A stretch of DNA of 64,000 bases from Sistotremastrum niveocremeum HHB9708 (lineage: Eukaryota; Basidiomycota; Agaricomycetes; Sistotremastrales; Sistotremastraceae), in NCBI GenBank assembly GCA_001630475.1, contig KV419442.1, positions 172,727 through 236,726 of the forward strand, read 5' to 3'. Each line of letters starts with the position of its first letter. Position 1 is the stretch's first letter. Below are positions 10,914 through 20,960 of the stretch, piece after piece. The notes under the pieces were generated by a model. That model was not told the DNA's origin, ran no database searches, and worked only from the letters and a program-made list of their open reading frames with translations. Both the position numbers and the translations under genes were made by a program.

Positions 10914-13164
10914 ATGGACCATCCACCATATACACGTACGCTCTCTCCATATATTTTTACACACTCTCCTCGTTGATATATTAAAAATAAGGGATGGGAG
11001 CATACGATCCCCGCACCGTTTGGTCGACGGAGAATAATACAGCACCGACAGGTGTGGAGGTCCAATGGAATGCAGGGATAAGCCCTGTCCACGACAACGT
11101 GAGTTGGGACTCATGATGGTCTCTGAGCCGCAAACTGATCTCATTTCCCTCATCCTATAGGCTTTCGTGCTAGACCGTCCATTCCCCAACTCTCAACGCA
11201 TCTCACGAGCAGATATCGAGGGCTATCACCATACATATAGGTACTGCGAAGCTCCGCACGGCAAAGTACTCGCCGTCGAGCCTCCCTACCAACACTCATT
11301 CAATACCGAGCTGCCTAAGCAACAGGCCGCGGTCACCTGGTCATCGACCACACAAACAATAAACAACGAGTTGCAAAATGTTCGCAAGGCGGATGCCTGG
11401 CGTTCACACTCTCAACAGCAAGGGGGACAGCATTGGGAGATGGGGCAGTATACCAGTGAGTTCAGGCAACTTGAATTCTTCGACGCACCTTCCTTCTTAT
11501 GTGATCCGTCCTCACCCCAGATCATATGCAGCCAGCGAATACTTCGCAATATCAATACAATGATTATGCCCGACCGTCCCCAGTCCTTCCAAACTGGCAA
11601 GCGGGGTACGGCGGTTCAGAAGATTTATCGGGCTATCAACAGGTGAAAATCTCGTGATATGATTCAAAAGGGAATTAATTAATATTTGTCTCGTAGGAAT
11701 TTGCGCACAACACTAGTCATCTCAGGAATGGATGGAATGCGGATCAAATCTCCGGAACGAATGACCAACCCCACTACCCCGTCAGAGTCCAGCCGGATGC
11801 TCGCAAGTCGAATGGTGAGCCGGAGATACCGGCTTTAGCCCCCGTTCATCTCAATGAGAATCCAGAAGCCAGCCTCGCATTGACGGTATACATCTAATCA
11901 GCTACATGAGCGAATTGATAAGCTTATAACTGGATATGAAGACCACCCACGGAGTTCCATTAGCCCACAGTCCCTTTCAAAATATTTTCTCCGCTCACCA
12001 ATGTTTACTCGACCATACGACGAACATCTGTCCACATTTTTTACCTCGCATACTCCTCTATGAGCAGCTACCTCGGAGACCCGAATATGGAATATCGGAG
12101 GAAATTTTTCGCGAGCTCCTCAAAAAGTTTGAAGATGTGTCATTCTTCCCACCCGGCCTTCTCGGCTTCGATGCGCATGTGTATCGAGGCACGATGACGC
12201 CTTGTTTAGTTGCTCTTGGTATCGATCTGAAACACGAGCATCTATACCGGAAGGAGAGTAAAGATGTGACCGATGTTCAGCTTGCGACTTGTTTGGTGAT
12301 CTTGGACGCCTTATATGAATGCATTGTCAAGGATGTAAGTCGAACTGTCTATCGTTATGATTCGACTCTGATCAATTTTTGCATCACCGCAGATGCTTGA
12401 TCCTCCGAAATCCCCTTTCTTGGATGAGAGTATTGATCGTCTAGCAAGAGCTGCTGCACTTGGACAATATAACGATTATGATTTCTTATACACGCTGTGA
12501 GAAGCATTCGTGAAGTCTATTCAACGAATAATACTGACTCGAAGATAGAATTTTGATTGGCTCGAGATATATTCGCAAACCTCATACCGACCGGCTGTGC
12601 TTCCGACCAGTACTCGCCATGGCCATGATGATCGATTCGCGGTTGAGAGAAAACGAAAAAGCTCAGCATCCAACACGTGCAATCATCAGAAAAGCTGCTG
12701 TATGTACTTCCTTCGGCATCCTGTTATATTCGTTTTAAAAATATTGTCAGGTCCCGGAGTTCGTTCATCACGGACTGCGAATCCTTAACATGGCATTGGG
12801 CTCACAGAATTATATCCGACCTCCCAAAGGCGTTCCTTTCACACGCCATGCAGCTAGTTATTTAACCAATCTCGAGAAAAGCCTTGCAAACCCGAGATCA
12901 AGAACGCATAGAAAGAAAGCTGAACTCCAGTTCAAACTCTTACACGTCCAAGCTCTCTTGCATCTTGAACTCGTAAGTTGTATCCCACAATGAACAATCC
13001 GATGACTCGATAAACTGACCATTCGACGCGTCGTATAGTGGCATGACAAGCAAGTCATTCCAAAGAGAGGAGATCTTGAAGAACGATTTCAAGTTGGAAT
13101 CACACGCCTTATTGCTCTTAATCGCGCATTTGGTGCGGAGCTTTCTCCGACGTATTTTGATTAG
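10914..13164 (+). CDS. Paralogue family gene D (D/E subfamily)
   Basis: The start MDHPPYT is followed by an intron and an exon reading RMGAYDPRTVW. The N-terminal half is Gln/Ser/Asn-rich and holds AFVLDRPFPN, TTQTINNELQNVRKAD and a conserved EPEIPAL block. The core begins after a GTATAC intron: SPFQNIF, TTNICPHFLPR, FFPPGLLGFDAHVYRG, VQLATCLVILDALYE, then HHGLRILNMALGSQNYI and FKLLHVQALLHLEL. The last exon starts WHDKQVIPKRGD and ends ELSPTYFD with TAG at 13162-13164. Compared with A/B/C/F, the LQGFD motif becomes LLGFD, and HLEL replaces WHLM. This marks a second subfamily. No known domain, signal peptide or membrane segment is seen. Confidence 0.73.
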
Positions 13165-13370
13165 TATCACTGTCATGTCGATCTGCATTATTACTTGTAT
13201 CGTATGATAATGATTGAAACCTCAGGCACTGGTTGAGGACAAGACAGCCGGAGATAACAAATATAGAAGCCCATCGTCGGCTTTTGGGTGCAGAATAGAC
13301 GCCGAAGCCGTAGGCGCCCGGGACGCGCGGACCCCGCAAAATTTTGGCTCGATGACCTGGCGACTGGATC

Positions 13371-13377
13371 TGACTCA
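13371..13377. promoter_or_regulatory. TGACTCA site upstream of TYR1
   Basis: This palindromic heptamer is the classic Gcn4/Cpc1 bZIP site of general amino-acid control. It lies 109 bp before the TYR1 start codon, a suitable place for an aromatic amino-acid gene. A 7-bp match can arise by chance, so this is a plausible rather than a proven site. Confidence 0.45.
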
Positions 13378-13485
13378 GGTACGGCATTTCACCTTGTTCT
13401 CGTCATTCCCTTCCCTCCTCCCAAAAGTCTCAAACTTATAATAGCGACACTAAGAAGCCGTCAACGACGCAAAACCTGAGACAAA

Positions 13486-15178
13486 ATGATTCGACCAGAC
13501 GTGGACCCTTCAGCGCCGGAAGATGAACAGCCTGTGATTGGACTTATTGGGATGGGAGAGATGGGGAAGATGTATGCGAGGTTGTTGGATAAGGCAGGGT
13601 GGAAGAAGTGAGTGAGTCTTCCGTCTATCGAGATCCCTTGTTTCGGAGGTATTGACGATGTCGTCGACGTGGGAAGGATACATGTGTGTGATTTACCGAG
13701 TCGATTTGAGGAGTTGAAAGAGGCTTATAAAGGTCCGCTCTCTTTCATAATTCTGTTTCGTAAATGCTTAACGGGAGATAGACGTGAAAAGTGTGGTCGT
13801 TCATCGAGATGGACATGGTGTATCCCGAGTCTCAGATTTTATCGTTTATTCGGTCGAAGCAGAATTCATCGGGAACGTCGTCAAGGAATACGGACCCTGT
13901 ACGTTTCCTTCTCTTCTTGCAATATTGGGGATCTAAGATCTGATTTTTGGGTTTTGGTGTTTAGCGACGAAGGTGGGAGCGATCGTAGCGGGTCAAACGT
14001 CCGTTAAGGCTCCTGAGAAAATTGCATTCGAGAAATATCTTCCTGACGATGTACATATCGTCTCTGTACATTCATTACACGGACCTACCGTATCCGCCAT
14101 CGGACAACCTCTCGTCAGTTCCATTCCTCTTTTTGTGGATACGAGGGTTGGACTGATGCTGAGTAGGTTTTAATCCAACACCGGGCCCCGAATTCGGCGC
14201 TCAACCTTGTCGAATCTATCCTCCGTCCTTTCAAATCCCGTTACGTCTATCTATCCTACGAGGAACACGACCTCGTCACCGCCAACACCCAAGCGGTAAC
14301 ACACGCCGCATTCCTTTCGTTCGTCCCCCACCTCCTTCTCTATCACTTCCTGACACTGATATTAACACTCGAATAGGATGGGGACTGCCTGGCAATGTTC
14401 CTCAGGCTACCCGTGGGAACGAGGTATCTACGTCGGCGGAATCGAAACTGTCAAAGTCAACATTATGCTCCGGATCTACGCCAACAAATGGCACGTCTAC
14501 GCCGGTCTCGCAATTCTCAATCCGAGCGCAAAAGTGATGATTGACCAGTATGCGAAGAGCGTAACGGAATTATTCAAGTTGATGTTACTAGGCGAAGGAG
14601 ACGAGTTACGAAGACGCGTGAAAGAAGCGGGTGAGAGGGTTTTCGGAAGTCGAAGTGGGGGCAAAAGAAAGCCTATATTATTGGAGGAAGGGATTCTGGA
14701 TCGATTTTCTCTTCGTCCGACTACGAATGGAAATGGGAATGGATCGACGACGAATGGGACATCGAAGCCTCCTGCGAACTCTCATCTCGCCCTCCTCGCA
14801 ATGGTAGATTGTTGGTCTGCCCTCTCGATCAATCCCTACGCACACCTCCTCATCGCCGCAACACCCCTCTTCCGTCTCTGGATCGGCGTAGCCGAATACC
14901 TCTTCTCCTCCCCCTCATCCTCCCCATCTTCCCCTTCCGCACTCGACGCATCCCTCGACGCCTCACTCTCAAATAACTCTTTCCGATCTGATGATCTTGA
15001 ATTTGTAGTCGCTGCGAGAGGATGGAGTCAGTGTGTTAGTTTTGGGAATTTCGAGCTTTATAGGGAGAGATTTGAGGGGACGAAGAAGTTCTTTGAGGGG
15101 AGGTTTGGGGAGGCTGATAAGCTTGGTAGTGAGATGATTAAGTATATTATGGAGAATAGTAAGGAGGCGGATGCGTAG
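13486..15178 (+). CDS. TYR1: Prephenate dehydrogenase (NADP+), tyrosine biosynthesis
   Basis: It converts prephenate to 4-hydroxyphenylpyruvate in the tyrosine branch of aromatic synthesis, probably in the cytosol. The N-terminal Rossmann motif is GLIGMGEMGKMYA. Further family blocks are DFIVYSVEAEFIG, VGAIVAGQTSVKAPE, VHSLHGPTVSAIGQPL, YLSYEEHDLVTANTQAVTHA, GGIETVKVNIMLRIYANKWH and VYAGLAILNP; they follow fungal Tyr1 closely. There are six exons, with introns at about 13609, 13732, 13898, 14115 and 14313. Splicing restores the frame at each. The tail after about 14640 is longer and Ser/Pro-rich (14910-14990). It is the only housekeeping gene inside the inverted duplication and is not itself duplicated. 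Confidence 0.93.
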
Positions 15179-15437
15179 GGTATTCAGTCAGTACTAGGAC
15201 TGGAATTTTGGGGGGAGGATATGTCCGGTATCTCCGTTGTCTTGTTCTTGACTGTCATCTGCGATTGGGTGAATGAACGATTGGGATATCGTCCCACTGA
15301 TACTTGCTCGTTGCCATCTCACTGTCCTCCTCGCTTGCGGCGTGGAGACAGAGAAATGACATCATGGCTCGTGGGTGTTATGGATTAGATCGTTCGATTC
15401 GAATTCTGTTATCGTTGATGTGGATGGCGCGATAAGA

Positions 15438-15690
15438 TCAGATTGGCACTGAGAGGGAGTGCTCAGACTCATCTAATGCAATTTTAGCATGCTCAACGTC
15501 GACATGTCTATCCCTATACCCAATCAACGAAGACGGAGCTCCTTTCTCTTCTTGATCATGACTGATCAATAGACCTGACTCCTGAGCTCTTGATGTTCGT
15601 AGGTCGTGCAGTAGATCTGCCTCACGCACTGTGGACAATGGATCGTTCATGGTTTGTGTTTGGCAGATAACCAGGGCTTCTGTGTGCATA
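15438..15690 (-). pseudogene. Relic of a C/F-type family gene
   Basis: On the minus strand a frame contains CQTQTMNDPLSTVREAD, which matches CPTQTMNNILSTAREAD of gene F. At the DNA level, 15606-15670 resembles 20354-20420. Nothing of the conserved core is present and no promoter box was seen. It looks like a fragment left by the rearrangement that produced the inverted arms. The rest of 15179-15942 shows no gene. Confidence 0.45.
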
Positions 15691-15942
15691 AGTATCGGTC
15701 AAACTCCAGTCCATGATTGTACACCCGGGCGTCCCGTTGTCTCAGATCATAATCTGTGGACAATGTTTTGTTCGGATTCGTGTGCTGAGAGCTTCGGGAA
15801 TCTCTATTTCATGCGCGAAGATCAGTTGTAGTGTGAGCAGTCTGACTGTCCCGCAGTACAATCGTATTGATGGAACACATTATACTACGATTGTACGTCT
15901 GAGATCTCAGGTGCAGTATAACCTTAATATACCAAGACTTGA

Positions 15943-18227
15943 CTAATAAAAGTAGGTCGGCGAGAGCTCCACACCGAATGCATGACCTAGAGCAATGAGC
16001 CGATCGATGCCCGCGTAAAACTGTTTTTCAGGCTGTTCTTTCTTCGGTCTAAACCGCTTATCATGCCACTGTACAACACGCAACAGATCAGATTGTCAAT
16101 TCTTCGACTAGCCCAGGGTATGACACGACTTACGAACTCAAGGTGTAGGAGCGCTTGGATATCCAAGAGTTTAGAACGGATCTCGGCTTGTTTCCTGGGG
16201 GTTTTCGTGTTCGGTCCATGGTCCACGAAAGATTTCTCGAGATTGGACAGATAACTGCCTGCATGCCGTACGAAGGTAACGCCGATGGGAGGTGGGATAT
16301 AATATTGCGAGCTCAACGTCATGTTGAGAATGCGTAATCCGTTATGGACGAACATCGGGAACTAGAGATGGGTTCATTAAGAGACTATCACATGATCTGG
16401 GGAAAAGAACATACAGCGGCTTTCCTGACAATCGCACGCTCAGGATGCTTAGCCCGCTCAATTGCTCTCAACCGTGATTCGACCGTGATGGCCATGGCGA
16501 GTACCCATTGGAAGCATAGCCGGTCGGTATGCGGTCCGAGAATATGTCTCGAGCATATCAAAATTCTATCTTTGAGTAAGTATTATCCTCTCTCTGGACG
16601 TCAGAAAGTCTTCTCACAGTGCATATAAAAATTCGTAATTGTCATATTGGTCGCGTGCGGCAGCTCTGGCTAGACAATTGATGCTCTCGTCCAGGAACGG
16701 TGATTTCGGAGGATCAGGCATCTAGAAGGATGCAAAACTCAATTAAAGCCAGATTAGACGACACACTCTTCGACTTACTTTGTCGACGATGTATTCATAT
16801 ATGGCGTCCAAGTTTACCAGACATGTCGCAAGCTGGACATTGGTCACCTTTTTACTCTCTTTACGGTATAGATGCTCGTGTTTCAAATCGATACCAAGAG
16901 CAACTAAACAAGGCGTCATATTACCTCGATACACATGTACATCAAAGCCGAGAAGGTTGGGTGGGAAGAATGAGACGTCGTCAAACTTGATGAGCAGGTC
17001 ACGTAAAATGCTCTCGGATAGTCCATAATCGGATCTACGAGGGAGTTGATCACGAAGAACTATACGGGGTAGGAAGTGAGGGCAGATATTCGTTGTGTGG
17101 TGAAGTAAACATTGTTGCGAGGAGAAAATGTTTTGAAATGGGCTATCGGCTAGCGGAGGCTCCTGTATGGTCTGAAGATCGAGTGATAAGGCTATTGATT
17201 CATTCAAGTCGTCGATTAGACCCATACCGTTAATGCGAGGCTCGCCTCTGGCCTCTCGTTGGAATGGGCGTGGACTAACGCCGGTATCTCCGGCTCGCGG
17301 TTCTTGTTGCGAGTATTGGGCTTGGAATTGACAGCAGGCGGTTGTTGAATATTCAAGCCGGAGGAAAGAACCCCGTTCCATCCCTCAATTTCCTGAACGG
17401 AGTTCTGGGCAACTTCCTGCGTTGAGAATATTAATTCATTCCGTTTCGGAACAAGGAGGGAAGTTTTGACCTGGTGATGACCCGATGCGTATGCTGAAAC
17501 CCCGTACCCCGCATGCCAGTTCTCGGCGACTGACGATGGTCCGGGAATGGCGTTGTATTGAGATGTTGAAGGATCTGTGGGGTATTGCATGTGGTCTGGG
17601 GTGATGGTGGATCAGATTATTCAGATAAGTAAGAACAAGCACGACGGGCTATGTTCACTTACGAGTTTGATGCCCCATCCCCCAGTAGTTTCCTCCTCCT
17701 TGCTGAGAGTATAAGCGCCAGGCATCTGCCTGACGAACATTTGGCAATTGATTGTTAAGCGTTTGTCTTGTTGATGACTGTGGGACCACAGGCTGCTCGA
17801 GTTCGTCGGACAGTCTGGAGGTCGATGAGTGGTAGCTGAGCTCGAGAGTGGGTGCGATACGGTATGGGGCATCACTGTATTTATGGGTGTAGATCTTTCT
17901 CTGGATGTCTGCTTGGGTCATGACGTCGGGTTGGGGAAAGGGTCGGTCGAGGACGAACAGCTATAGGAAAGCGAACCGACGTCAGTATGAGCGTTGGGTG
18001 GTTGAAACTGACTTACATTCTCTTCTACAGGGTTGATCTCTCGACTACCTTCGATCTCCAGACTTGGGAGTAGTCGATTATCTACCGGATGTGCCGGCAG
18101 GAGACCCAAGTCTTCCTGCCTGCTGACTGGTGCATCGTATGTTTCCATCCCTTACAACCAGTATTCAGCACGGAGAGTGTACATGAATATATCGGGAGAA
18201 CTTACATGTATATGCTGGATGGTCCAT
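15943..18227 (-). CDS. Paralogue family gene E (pairs with D)
   Basis: The start MDHPAYT is followed by an intron and an exon reading METYDAPVSRQEDLG. Next come LFVLDRPFPQPDVM and a Gln/Ser-rich exon with TRQTLNNQLPNVRQADAW; a later exon carries EPEIPALVHAHSNE. The core is SPFQNIFSSQQCLLHHTT, FFPPNLLGFDVHVYRG, VQLATCLVNLDAIYEYI, HNGLRILNMTLSSQYYI and LLDIQALLHLEF. The last exon starts WHDKRFRPKKEQ and ends ELSPTYFY (stop 15943-15945). All exon joins I checked keep the frame, so the gene appears intact. D and E are clearly sister copies. Function unknown. Confidence 0.72.
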
Positions 18228-18280
18228 TGAGTTTTCGACTGCAGGAGTGAGCACTGGAGGCTGCGACGATGGGAGTGGTA

Positions 18281-18301
18281 GTTCTAAACTCAGCTAGCCG
18301 A
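18281..18301 (-). promoter_or_regulatory. Shared promoter box of the A-F family, copy at gene E
   Basis: On the minus strand it reads TCGGCTAGCTGAGTTTAGAA and then C, about 54 bp before the ATG at 18227. The surrounding 80 bp match the D promoter. Confidence 0.65.
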
Positions 18302-18463
18302 TGTGGGTCCAATGTTGAGATGGGTTCCCTCGGTATCTATTGGGAAAGATGAGAAACGCGTTCCCTGTGACACTGTCTACAGCGTAAATAATCTCTGTAT
18401 TTGGCTATCTACGATTGCAGTCGCATTCTGTAAGAAACAAACCGTGTTACATTGTGTACTCTT

Positions 18464-20865
18464 TCAATAATGTAGACACGATGGCTGTAGCTCCACTCGA
18501 CGCGCAGCTAAAAGCCTCTCAATGTCAGCTTTTGTCTCCCTGAACTCGCGAATCGCGCTAGATTTGTAATACGTTTCCGGAATGAACCACTGTGAGAGTG
18601 TTCAGTCACGATCCATAAAAGGTGGAATACGACTTACCATCCTGAGATGCCAGTACGCTAGCGTTGCTCTAGCTTTGAATACTGTACATACACAACCGTA
18701 ACATACGGGCGTAACGCCGTAACGATCTCAGGAACCAGCTTTTCAACATACTAACGGAAAAATCAGCGTAACGTTTGTAAAATTTGACATACAGTGAGGC
18801 CCGGCTATACCGGCCGGCGTAGCCGGCTCCGCGAAAATTCAGGACTTAACATATCTTGAGAGCATTTGGCGTTACGTTACGCAAATTTCAGATACCAATC
18901 CCACGATTTCGGCCGTAACGGTATGTTACGGTCGTGTATGTACAGTAGAAGCTCCTTGCGAGACAGATTTGTCACGCATGGCATCGATCCGAGTCGTTTG
19001 ATGTCGTTAAGGCGGTCTTGTAGAAAATCCGGCTCAATGTTTGCATGCGAGGGATGGATACTCCCTGACATCGCACACAGAATCGCAAAGGAATCATCTA
19101 GAAACTGGAAGGTGGGGCCGACAGTTATTCCCGAGTACTGGTTATGCGAGGTAATGATTTGAGATTGGCGATGGAGAAGTTCCGAAATGAGCCCCAAGAG
19201 AAGCCGAACCTCGGAACGTTCTTCCGGAGAATAAAATGTTCGTAATCCCAGAAACAATCTGTGAAACAAACATCATGAAGAGGATTCCGGAAATAAATTG
19301 ACCACTCACAAAGCATAGGGAAATTCCTTATCCCATCTGTCATATCTGGACCAAGCAACATGGTCGAGACATTTCAGAGCATGGGGAAGAAAGAATCCCG
19401 AATAGGGATTCTGTGATTGCATCGATCTGAATATATTAATGTGATTTGGAGTTGGTGACGTACGTTCCAAGCGGCTGTGACAAGATCAATGATGTCCAAC
19501 ATAATCATGCAAGCAGCCATCTGACAGGCACTGGGTTTCACGAAATTAGCGGCAGAACATGAAGACAGATTGAAGTACGCCAAAGTCGCTTCCATGATAT
19601 TGGCAGATATGAAGGCATCGAAACCTTGGAGGACATCGAGATGTGGTGATTCGAAGAACGTCCTGATGATTGAGTAGGACCTTTCGTCGCATTTGCCGAC
19701 ACTTTCCAAATCTATTGAGAATGCATCGGAATGACCGGGTTGTGCAAGACCGCATTTAATCGCGAAAACGATCTGCGAGAAAGATCCACCGATGGGAACC
19801 TGTCATTCGTTGATTTACGTCAGTATGATCTATGAGGAAAGGCCGGACGATGCCTGAGCCTCACCGTGTCCACTGGTTCCACAATACCCATGTTGGTCGG
19901 GAGGATACACTCATTAATAAGAGTAGGGTTTGGGTTATCATACGCCGGAGCACGGATCAATTTACGGCCTGTATCCGAATAATGAGGAGCAGCGATCAAT
20001 TATGAGAGCGATTATAACATTGACGGCAGTGAATCGCACCTTTATTTCCGCTTGAATTAGGTTTTACTTTTCTTCGATAAGCAATCGAATAAGGATTGTT
20101 TCCCGAGTCGGCCGACTCATCAGCGGCGCTGCCAGGACGTGAATATGGTTTTGTGCGTTGACGAGTCGATAGATAGTCTTTCTTAGCCGAGATCCGATCC
20201 GGATTTGGAAGGCTTCCGTCATCATGTAAATTTTGCTCTGCGCCGACTTTAAAAGGCGTGTCATCCGCGATCTCATCGATAACACTCACTACGTCTCCTA
20301 TGGGTTGCAGGCTTCACTTTATTCTTTCCTTTGCTGTGACTATCGTTGTTCTGATCTGCCTCACGGGCTGTGGACAATATGTTGTTCATCGTTTGTGTTG
20401 GGCAGACGTTGCCAGTGGGAACATCTGCCTGGGAAGGGGGTGGTTGATGCGGGAGCTGCTCTAGCTCTTCATCTTGTGAGCTACATATGGAACATGAAAT
20501 CCAATGGCTCACGATGGATGGCATAGGTGGCATCAGTTGTGGTGCCGGCGTTGTCGGCGTTCGGTGGATAGGGGTGATGTGTCTGCACCTGGTGATGTCG
20601 GTGAGTTGGCGTGAAATAGCATCGTTGTAAGCTTTGACACTCACAGGTTGAAGATTATATTGCCATTCGATGCCCACAGAACTATCCATCGACCATGGCG
20701 GGCCCTGCCAATCGTTTGAAATGTTATTCGGTTGATAAACTACGTGGTGGCACGTTAATTGACCCGAAAATTTTCAGTGTGATCTATTTTACCATTAAAA
20801 GTGTGAATCAGCGTCCTCTCATGCATTTCTGACTGTAGAGGGAAGTGTTGCGGATACGAGAGCAT
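18464..20865 (-). pseudogene. Paralogue family gene F (pairs with C), interrupted by a MITE
   Basis: The gene runs from MLSYPQHFPLQSEMHER through NDWQGPPWSMDSSVGIEWQ, a low-complexity exon with SQADVPTGNVCPTQ, and the intron 20289-20238. The core has SPHLDVLQGFDAFISA, QMAACMIMLDIIDLV, PYSGFFLPHALKCLDHVA and LFLGLRTFYSPEER. The exon coding SRKELLFKARATLAYWHLRM is split after KELL by a 264-bp MITE (18682-18945). The last exon, WFIPETYYKSS to LQPSCLHY, is still intact downstream. Apart from the insertion I saw no other lesion, so the disruption looks recent. With the MITE in the transcript, translation would stop within it; splicing may or may not bypass it. Whether F is still expressed cannot be told from the sequence. 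Confidence 0.7.
18682..18945. mobile_element. 264-bp MITE, Tc1/mariner-like (TA duplication), inside gene F
   Basis: The two ends are inverted repeats starting CTGTACATACACRACCGTAA and continuing to about 30 bp. TA is repeated on both sides (18680-18681 and 18946-18947). Removing the element plus one TA restores the paralogue reading frame exactly (KELL-FKARA), so this is a precise insertion. The interior is rich in CGTAAC/GTTACG motifs and has a GC-rich palindrome near 18800-18835 (GGCCGGCGTAGCCGG). It has no coding capacity, so it is non-autonomous. Confidence 0.88.
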
Positions 20866-20899
20866 TGTGGACAGTGGTGGTCGAAGGGCAAGTTGAGGT

Positions 20900-20920
20900 G
20901 ATATAAACTCAGCTAGCCGA
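20900..20920 (-). promoter_or_regulatory. Shared promoter box of the A-F family, copy at gene F
   Basis: On the minus strand it reads TCGGCTAGCTGAGTTTATAT and then C, ending 35 bp before the ATG at 20865. It is the best match to the family consensus. Confidence 0.68.
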
Positions 20921-20960
20921 ACGGCCATACCTAGTGCGGCATGCCTATTGTTCCCAAATT

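Larger units (their letters stand above)
8500..13164 (+). repeat. Left arm of the inverted two-gene duplication (genes C and D)
   Basis: Promoters, exons and some introns of C match F, and those of D match E, in reversed order and orientation. Examples are the box and following leader at 8538-8600 against 20860-20920, and the D promoter at 10790-10900 against 18270-18350. The outer limit near 8500 is judged by eye. The right arm is at about 15943-20960, and TYR1 lies in the spacer. Confidence 0.7.
15943..20960 (-). repeat. Right arm of the inverted two-gene duplication (genes E and F)
   Basis: This is the mirror image of 8500-13164. Gene order away from TYR1 is E then F, as D then C on the other side. 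The arm is longer partly because of the 264-bp MITE in F. The two arms have diverged too far, with many substitutions in exons and introns, to be an assembly artefact. Confidence 0.7.

Noticed and set aside
893-20865. Idea that the A-F block is a mating-type (homeodomain or pheromone-receptor) locus
   Set aside because: No homeodomain, no seven-segment receptor and no CaaX pheromone were seen in the block, and the usual A-locus neighbours are absent.
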